Shown here piece after piece: positions 58,986 to 64,000 of a stretch of 64,000 bases of DNA. The position numbers and the translations under genes were made by a program. Below the pieces are notes generated by a model. The model was not told where the DNA came from and searched no databases. It saw only the letters and a program-made list of their open reading frames with translations. The stretch's first letter is position 1, and each line of letters opens with the position of its first letter. Where the stretch lies: assembly GCF_002968295.1 (NCBI RefSeq), contig NZ_CP134399.1, forward strand, positions 1,612,001-1,676,000, given 5' to 3'. This DNA comes from Mycobacterium sp. ITM-2016-00317. Lineage in GTDB: Bacteria > Actinomycetota > Actinomycetes > Mycobacteriales > Mycobacteriaceae.

Positions 58986-59906
58986 TCAGGTGAGCATCGC
59001 GGTCGCGATCTCGGTGTCGGTGACGAGTGCCGATATCAGGCCGGATCTCAGTACAGCCCTGGTCGCCTCGATTTTCGCCGAACCGGTGCTGAGTGCGATG
59101 ACCGTCGGGATCGCGCGCAGCGTCTGCTCGCTGATACCCATCCGGCGTTCGTCCAGGTCGCCGATCCTGTTCCCGTCGGCATCGAGCAGCAGAGCGCACG
59201 TCTCGGCGCAGACGCCGGCGGCCTGCAAAGCGGTGGCCTCCGCGACGGGAAGCGAGGGATACACCTGGGAGGTGTCCGGCCCCCACGCGCCGACGGAGAC
59301 CAGCGCGCAGGTGACGTTCGCGTGCTGGGCGCAGGTGTCCTGGATCTGCTGGCTGCTCGCGAGGCTCTTGGCCGTTCGGGCGTCGGACACCACCAGTGGT
59401 GCATAGAGCGGCCACGACGTGCCGCCGGTGATCTCGCTGATGCGCCGGGTCAGGTCCGCGCCGTTATAGGAGATGGCGCCGGCCAACCCGGTCAGTTGCA
59501 CCACGTCGCACTTCGGCAGTGACCCGAGGTAGGGCGCGATGTGGGTCATGGTCCTGCCGCAGTCGACGCCGACGACGTCGTCGTCGCGCAGGATCGACTG
59601 CAACAGGTCGGCCATCGCCTTGGCGACGGCCTCGATTTTGTCGGCGGCATTCTTGGACTCCGCGGCGACCGCATACACGTGCTGCAGGGAGTACTTGCGT
59701 TGCAGTGCAGTCGACAATTCGACGTCGAGAGCTCCCGGATCGTGGACCGTGATTTCCACCATCCCGGTTTCGAGGGCCTCCTCGAGCATCCGGGCCACCT
59801 TGAACCGGGACAGGCCGAACTCCTCGGCGATCTCGACACGGGTGCGACCCTCGAGGTAGTAGCGGCGTGCGATCACTGCGCGCTGGAACAACTCGTCGGG
59901 TCCCAT
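58986..59906 (-). CDS. SorC/DeoR-type sugar-binding transcriptional regulator
   Basis: 306 residues from ATG 59906. The N-terminal helix-turn-helix (YYLEGRTRVEIAEEFGLSRFKVARML) is followed by the SorC phospho-sugar-binding domain (VGVDCGRTMTHIAPYL; VVQLTGLAGAI; GISEQTLRAIPTVIALSTG). It is divergent from the zinc dehydrogenase and importer genes and probably controls them and the SDR by sensing a phosphorylated tetrulose or similar sugar. Confidence 0.9.
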   Translation of the reverse strand: MGPDELFQRAVIARRYYLEGRTRVEIAEEFGLSRFKVARMLEEALETGMVEITVHDPGALDVELSTALQRKYSLQHVYAVAAESKNAADKIEAVAKAMADLLQSILRDDDVVGVDCGRTMTHIAPYLGSLPKCDVVQLTGLAGAISYNGADLTRRISEITGGTSWPLYAPLVVSDARTAKSLASSQQIQDTCAQHANVTCALVSVGAWGPDTSQVYPSLPVAEATALQAAGVCAETCALLLDADGNRIGDLDERRMGISEQTLRAIPTVIALSTGSAKIEATRAVLRSGLISALVTDTEIATAMLT

Positions 59907-59935
59907 GACGCCCTCCTAGGCGACTGGCGGGGGTG

Positions 59936-59983
59936 CGCTCATATGAGCGGGGTCGCTTGACACATGAGCATAGCGGAGACAAT
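59936..59983 (+). promoter_or_regulatory. SorC operator palindrome and promoter for the polyol import operon
   Basis: CGCTCATATGAGCG (59936-59949) is a perfect 14-bp palindrome. Further ATGAGC half-sites lie near 59964 and 60025. TTGACA at 59957-59962 is a perfect -35 box, with GACAAT about 15 bases on as a possible -10. The palindrome abuts the promoter, which suits repression or activation by the divergent regulator. Confidence 0.6.
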
Positions 59984-60083
59984 GATCCTGGTCACAAGCA
60001 TTCAGAGGCCAACAAGTGCGACAAATGAGCGCGGCGGTCGGACGAGCATCGGCAGGCCGTCGGCATCGACGAAGGGGATCGAA

Positions 60084-61121
60084 ATGACCGCTGCGGTCGA
60101 ACCCGTGCCGGCCACCATGCGGGCCAGCGTCATGACGGGTGTACGAAGCCTACAGATCGTGGACCGCCCGGTACCGACGCCCGGCGAACGTCAGGTCCTC
60201 GTCGAGGTCGCCGCCGTCGGCGTGTGCGGCTCCGACGTGCACTACTACCTGCACGGCCGCATCGGCGATTTCGTCGTCGACGAGCCCATGGTCCTCGGGC
60301 ACGAATTGTCCGGCCGCATCGCCGCTGTCGGGGCGGGGGTCGACCCGGGCCGGATCGGCCAGCGTGTCGCGGTCGAGCCGCAGCACCCGTGCCGCCGCTG
60401 CACGCAGTGCAAGGCCGGGCGTTACAACCTGTGCCCGCACATGGAGTTCTACGCCACCCCGCCCGTCGACGGAGCCTTCTGCCGGTACGTGCTCATCGAC
60501 GACGACATGGCTCATCCGGTACCCGATACGATCTCCGACGAGGCGGCGGCGCTGCTCGAACCGCTGTCGGTCGCGATCGCCACGATGCGCAAGGCGCAGG
60601 TCGCCCCGGGAACGTCGATCCTGATCGCGGGTGCGGGACCCATCGGCGTGATCTGCGCGCAGACCGCCCGGGCCTTCGGCGCATCGCGCATCGTCGTCAC
60701 CGATCTCGTCGCGGAGCGCCGGGAGAAAGCGCTGCAGTTCGGCGCGACCGAGGCGCTCGACCCCACCGTCGTGGACGTCGCGGCGATCGACCCGGTCGAT
60801 GCCTTCGTCGACGCCACCGGTGTACCGGCCGCCGTCGTCAGCGGGATCAAAGCCGTCGGGCCGGCCGGACATGTGGTGCTGGTCGGAATGGGCGCCGACG
60901 AATACGCACTGCCGGTCAGCCACATCGCCAACCGCGAGATCACCGTGACCGGGGTATTCCGCTACACCGACACCTGGCCCGCCGCAATCCATCTCGTCGC
61001 CAGCGGTGCCGTCGACCTGGACGGCATGGTGACAGGGCGCTACGACCTGGAGCATGTCGGTGAGGCCCTCGACAGCGACTCCGATCCCGCCAGCCTCAAA
61101 TCGATCGTGGCGCCCAGGTGA
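60084..61121 (+). CDS. Zinc-dependent polyol/sorbitol-type dehydrogenase
   Basis: 345 residues from ATG 60084, with GAAGGGGA upstream; the in-frame ATG 59964 would overlap the promoter. The medium-chain alcohol dehydrogenase pattern is complete. The catalytic zinc set lies around GVCGSD and GHELSG, the structural zinc cysteines in CRRCTQCKAGRYNLC and the Rossmann motif in IAGAGPIGVICAQ. It is related to sorbitol, xylitol and L-threitol dehydrogenases. Its stop overlaps the ABC ATPase start. Confidence 0.88.
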   Translation: MTAAVEPVPATMRASVMTGVRSLQIVDRPVPTPGERQVLVEVAAVGVCGSDVHYYLHGRIGDFVVDEPMVLGHELSGRIAAVGAGVDPGRIGQRVAVEPQHPCRRCTQCKAGRYNLCPHMEFYATPPVDGAFCRYVLIDDDMAHPVPDTISDEAAALLEPLSVAIATMRKAQVAPGTSILIAGAGPIGVICAQTARAFGASRIVVTDLVAERREKALQFGATEALDPTVVDVAAIDPVDAFVDATGVPAAVVSGIKAVGPAGHVVLVGMGADEYALPVSHIANREITVTGVFRYTDTWPAAIHLVASGAVDLDGMVTGRYDLEHVGEALDSDSDPASLKSIVAPR

Positions 61122-62680
61122 ACGCGGCACAGGCACCGGGCACCGCCACGCAGTCGCAGCTGCGCTGCACCGACATCCACAAGAGCTTCGGCGGAGTGCC
61201 GGTGCTCAAAGGTGTCGCGCTGGAACTGCAGCCCGGCACCGTCACCGCGTTGGCCGGAGAGAACGGGGCGGGTAAGTCGACGCTGATGAAGATCATCAGC
61301 GGGCAGTACACCGCCGATCGCGGCGTGGTGGAGGTCGGAGACACCACCCTGACCCCGGGCAACCCCAAAGACGCCGTGCGTCACGGAGTGGCGATCGTGC
61401 CGCAGGAACTGGCCTCGATCGAGGACATGACGGTCTACGAGAACCTCTTCGTCGGAAGGGAACTCAAGATCGGCCCGTTCCTGAACCGGCGAGCGATGAT
61501 CGACGAGGCGCGCGACGCGCTCGGGGTGTTCGGCATCGAGATCAACCCCTCCGCGCGGATGGGCAGCCTGCCCGTCGGCTTGCGTCAGATCGTCGAGATC
61601 GTCAAGGCCGCCCGTGCCGGCGCCCGGGTGGTCATGCTCGACGAACCCACGTCGGCGATCTCCGAACGAGAGGTGGAAGGCCTCTACAAAGTGGTCCGCA
61701 CCCTGCGCGAGCACGGAGTCGCGATGGTCTACACGACCCACAAGATGGCCGAGATCCGCGCCATCGCCGACCGGGTCGTGGTGCTGCGCGACGGCGGGCT
61801 GATCCTCGACAAGGGCATCGACGACGTCACCGACGACGAGATCGTCACCGCGATGATCGGCCGCGAACTCGACGCGCTGTTCCCCGAGCGGCCGACGCCG
61901 GGCTCCGAGACGGTGCTCGAAGTGCGCGACCTGCAGGTCGAGGGCGCGACCGGGCCCGTGTCGTTCACCGTGAAGGCAGGCGAGATCGTCGGGCTGGCAG
62001 GTCTTGTCGGCGCCGGGCGAACCGAACTGCTGGAAGCGATCTTCGGTGCCCGCACCAGCACCGGCGGCGTCATCACCGTGCGGGGCAAGGCCGTCAAGCG
62101 CAATCATCCCGCCGCGGCGATCACCGCCGGTATGGCGATCGTGCCCGAGGACCGCAAACTGTCCGGTGCCGTGCTGTCGATGAGCGTGCTGGACAACGGG
62201 ACCCTGCCGCGGTTGTCGTCGTTCTCAGTGGCCGGCTGGTTGCGCGGCAAAGCCCGTACCAAGGCGGTGTCGGAGGTGATGTCCTCGGTGCGACTGCGCA
62301 GCCGCGGGCTCAGCCAGGAGGTCGGCACACTGTCCGGCGGCAACCAGCAGAAGGTGGTGCTCGCGCGCTGGCTCACCGGCGACGTCAACGTGCTGCTGCT
62401 CGACGAGCCGACCCGAGGGGTCGACGTCGGTGCGCGCAGTGAGATCTACCGCATCGTGACCGAATTCGCGGCCCAGGGAATGGCGGTGCTGATGGCGTCG
62501 TCGGATATGCCCGAGGTCGTCGGCCTTTCACACCGGGCCTTCGTCATGCGGGGCGGCACCCTGGTCGGCGAGCTCGACCGCGATGCACTCGATCATCCCG
62601 AAGTACAGGAATCCGTGTTCCGCCTGGCGACCGCGCTGGACGGCGGACCCAAGACCACGACGCAGCAGGAGGCACCATGA
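61118..62680 (+). CDS. Sugar ABC transporter ATPase with two nucleotide-binding domains (RbsA/MglA type)
   Basis: 520 residues from GTG 61118, overlapping the dehydrogenase stop. Domain 1 (about 12-245) has Walker A GENGAGKST and the LDEPTSAISERE Walker B region. Domain 2 (about 265-505) has a degenerate Walker A (GLVGAGRTE), signature LSGGNQQKVVLARWL and LDEPTRGVDVGA. This is the usual tandem ribose/polyol importer ATPase. It is followed by an ATGA-overlapping permease. Confidence 0.92.
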   Translation: MNAAQAPGTATQSQLRCTDIHKSFGGVPVLKGVALELQPGTVTALAGENGAGKSTLMKIISGQYTADRGVVEVGDTTLTPGNPKDAVRHGVAIVPQELASIEDMTVYENLFVGRELKIGPFLNRRAMIDEARDALGVFGIEINPSARMGSLPVGLRQIVEIVKAARAGARVVMLDEPTSAISEREVEGLYKVVRTLREHGVAMVYTTHKMAEIRAIADRVVVLRDGGLILDKGIDDVTDDEIVTAMIGRELDALFPERPTPGSETVLEVRDLQVEGATGPVSFTVKAGEIVGLAGLVGAGRTELLEAIFGARTSTGGVITVRGKAVKRNHPAAAITAGMAIVPEDRKLSGAVLSMSVLDNGTLPRLSSFSVAGWLRGKARTKAVSEVMSSVRLRSRGLSQEVGTLSGGNQQKVVLARWLTGDVNVLLLDEPTRGVDVGARSEIYRIVTEFAAQGMAVLMASSDMPEVVGLSHRAFVMRGGTLVGELDRDALDHPEVQESVFRLATALDGGPKTTTQQEAP

Positions 62681-63717
62681 CGACCGACGTCGACGCAGAC
62701 CAGCAGCCACCCGGGCCCGCCAAGGCTCCGACCGTGGCGTCGCCGGTCACCGGGGAACCGGTGAAACTGTTCTCCCGGCAATGGATCTCGGATACTCTGC
62801 TGCGCTACTCGATGGTGATCGTCGTGCTGTTGGTGATCGCCTACTTCAGCTACCGCAGCGCGCGTTTCGCGACACCCGAGAATCTCGTCACCATCCTGGT
62901 CGCGGCCGCCCCCTTCGCGTTGATCGCCCTGGGCCAGACGCTGGTGATCCTCACCGGCGGCATCGACCTGTCGGTGGGCAGCGTGATCGCGGTGTCGGCG
63001 ATGGCCGGGGCGGCGACGGCCAAGGCCAACCCCGGGCAGGTCTGGATGACGGTCACCGTGGCGATGGCCGTCGGGCTCGCATTCGGCTGCATCAACGGAG
63101 TCCTGGTGTCGCGCATCAACGTGCCGCCGTTCATCGCGACGCTGGGCACGTTGACCGCCGGCTCCGGCGTCGCCTACGTCATCGGCGGTGGCGCACCGAT
63201 CAACGGCCTCCCCGCCGAATTCGGCTCGATCGCGAACACCAAGATCCTCGGCCTGCAGATCCCGGTGCTGCTGATGATCATCGGCATCGTCGCGCTCGCC
63301 ATCATCATGAAGCGCACCTCCTACGGGATGCGCGTGTACGCCGTCGGCGGCAACCGTAACGCCGCCGAACTCGCCGGCATCAATGCCAAGAACGTGCTGT
63401 TCAGCGTGTATGCGTTCTCGGGTCTGCTCGCCGGCCTCTCCGGCGTGATGCTGGCCTCGCGTGTCATCTCCGGTCCGCCGAACCTCGGACAGGGTTACGA
63501 ACTCGACGCCATCGCCGCCGTGGTGATCGGTGGCGCCAGCTTGATGGGTGGACGCGGCAGCATCTGGGGTACGACGTTGGGCCTGTTCATGATCATGACG
63601 CTGAACAACGGTCTCGACATCCTCGTGGTTCCTGCGTACTGGCAGGACGTCATCAAGGGCGTGTTGATCGTCGCCGCGGTCGCGGTCGACGTGTGGTCAT
63701 CCAGGAGGCGAACCTGA
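62677..63717 (+). CDS. Sugar/polyol ABC transporter permease (RbsC type)
   Basis: 346 residues from ATG 62677, overlapping the ATPase. After a polar N-terminus of about 40 residues come some eight to ten membrane helices with the RbsC-type motifs [37 protein letters not shown] and [18 protein letters not shown]. It forms the channel of the importer as a homodimer. Confidence 0.92.
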   Translation: MTTDVDADQQPPGPAKAPTVASPVTGEPVKLFSRQWISDTLLRYSMVIVVLLVIAYFSYRSARFATPENLVTILVAAAPFALIALGQTLVILTGGIDLSVGSVIAVSAMAGAATAKANPGQVWMTVTVAMAVGLAFGCINGVLVSRINVPPFIATLGTLTAGSGVAYVIGGGAPINGLPAEFGSIANTKILGLQIPVLLMIIGIVALAIIMKRTSYGMRVYAVGGNRNAAELAGINAKNVLFSVYAFSGLLAGLSGVMLASRVISGPPNLGQGYELDAIAAVVIGGASLMGGRGSIWGTTLGLFMIMTLNNGLDILVVPAYWQDVIKGVLIVAAVAVDVWSSRRRT

Positions 63718-63787
63718 CTTCACTCGAACGCTGACCCGCGCACAGTCTTTCACCGTCGAAACACTGCAATCGAAAAGAGAGAATGAC

Positions 63788-64000
63788 ATGAGACTCACCA
63801 CCAGAATCGCGGCGATCGCCTCGGTGGGCGCCCTCGGCCTCGGGCTGACCGCCTGCGGCGCGGGTGACACGACGGCCAACAACGACACCACCCGCATCGG
63901 TGTCTCGGTGTACGACATGAGTTCGTTCATCACCGCGGGCAAGGAAGGCATGGAGGCCTACGCCAAGGACAACAACATCGAACTGATCTGGAACTCGGCC
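63788..64000 (+). CDS. Sugar/polyol ABC substrate-binding lipoprotein, 3' end beyond the window
   Basis: From ATG 63788, 71 codons are visible before the edge. A lipoprotein signal ([10 protein letters not shown]) is followed by [20 protein letters not shown], the start of a periplasmic-binding-protein type 1 (RbsB-like) domain. It is the binding component of the preceding ATPase and permease. Confidence 0.88.
   Translation, partial: MRLTTRIAAIASVGALGLGLTACGAGDTTANNDTTRIGVSVYDMSSFITAGKEGMEAYAKDNNIELIWNSA

Overview
The window is high-GC actinobacterial DNA and almost certainly comes from a fast-growing Mycobacterium (Mycolicibacterium). Its left end has the mycobacterial order of a TOMM-precursor-binding-like gene, a DUF2342 metalloprotease-like gene, a PDZ/Lon-like protease and a UPF0182 membrane protein (the Rv3196-Rv3193c order). 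Further right is the mycobacterial binuclear-iron monooxygenase locus mimR-mimABCD-mimG. GTG/TTG starts and ATGA or GTGA overlaps are frequent.

Layout. 1-6.3 kb: conserved core genes with a 23-bp tandem repeat in a divergent promoter region. 6.3-12.4 kb: a frameshifted SARP/AfsR-type regulator, an FAD-linked oxidase, an initiator tRNA with terminator, and a GAF protein. 12.4-17.8 kb: a trimethylamine/TMAO cassette (cupin, tdm, tmm) divergent from an amino-acid-dehydrogenase-like gene. 17.8-21.5 kb: an operon of allophanate-hydrolase-like amidase, biuret-hydrolase-like cysteine hydrolase and NCS2 permease; both hydrolase genes carry a one-base frameshift. 21.7-29.9 kb: mimR, two inverted operator-like palindromes, mimABCD, the collapsed remains of an amidohydrolase gene and the dedicated chaperonin mimG. 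30-33 kb: a DUF4239 membrane protein, a TetR regulator with a triplicated start region, an AurF-like diiron oxygenase and a DUF4873 protein. 33-40 kb: a B12-dependent diol/glycerol dehydratase (fused large and medium subunits), its small subunit and reactivase, an APC permease and a PucR regulator. 40-51 kb: an eleven-gene minus-strand operon combining a 2OG-Fe oxygenase, a THI5-type ABC importer, two amidohydrolases, an AroE-like dehydrogenase, a GntR regulator, a gamma-glutamylcyclotransferase-like protein and a gamma-glutamyltransferase-like enzyme. 51-58 kb: a VanX-like dipeptidase, a TPR protein, a MetE-like protein, an SfnB-like flavoprotein, a LysR regulator and a second 2OG oxygenase. 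58-64 kb: a sugar-alcohol catabolic and import locus (SDR, SorC regulator, zinc alcohol dehydrogenase, ABC ATPase, permease, start of the binding protein), cut by the window edge.

Taken together the window is an accessory catabolic region for small amines, ureides, alkanes, diols and polyols, with each module carrying its own regulator. The strongest leads are the complete tdm-tmm cassette in an actinobacterium, the unassigned eleven-gene operon with its own GntR operator, the tandem start-codon duplication in front of the TetR gene, and the scar in the mim operon. Six otherwise full-length genes are each broken by a single indel, three of them at the same short context. This suggests either sequence error or a shared mutational signature, so those genes may be intact in the living strain.
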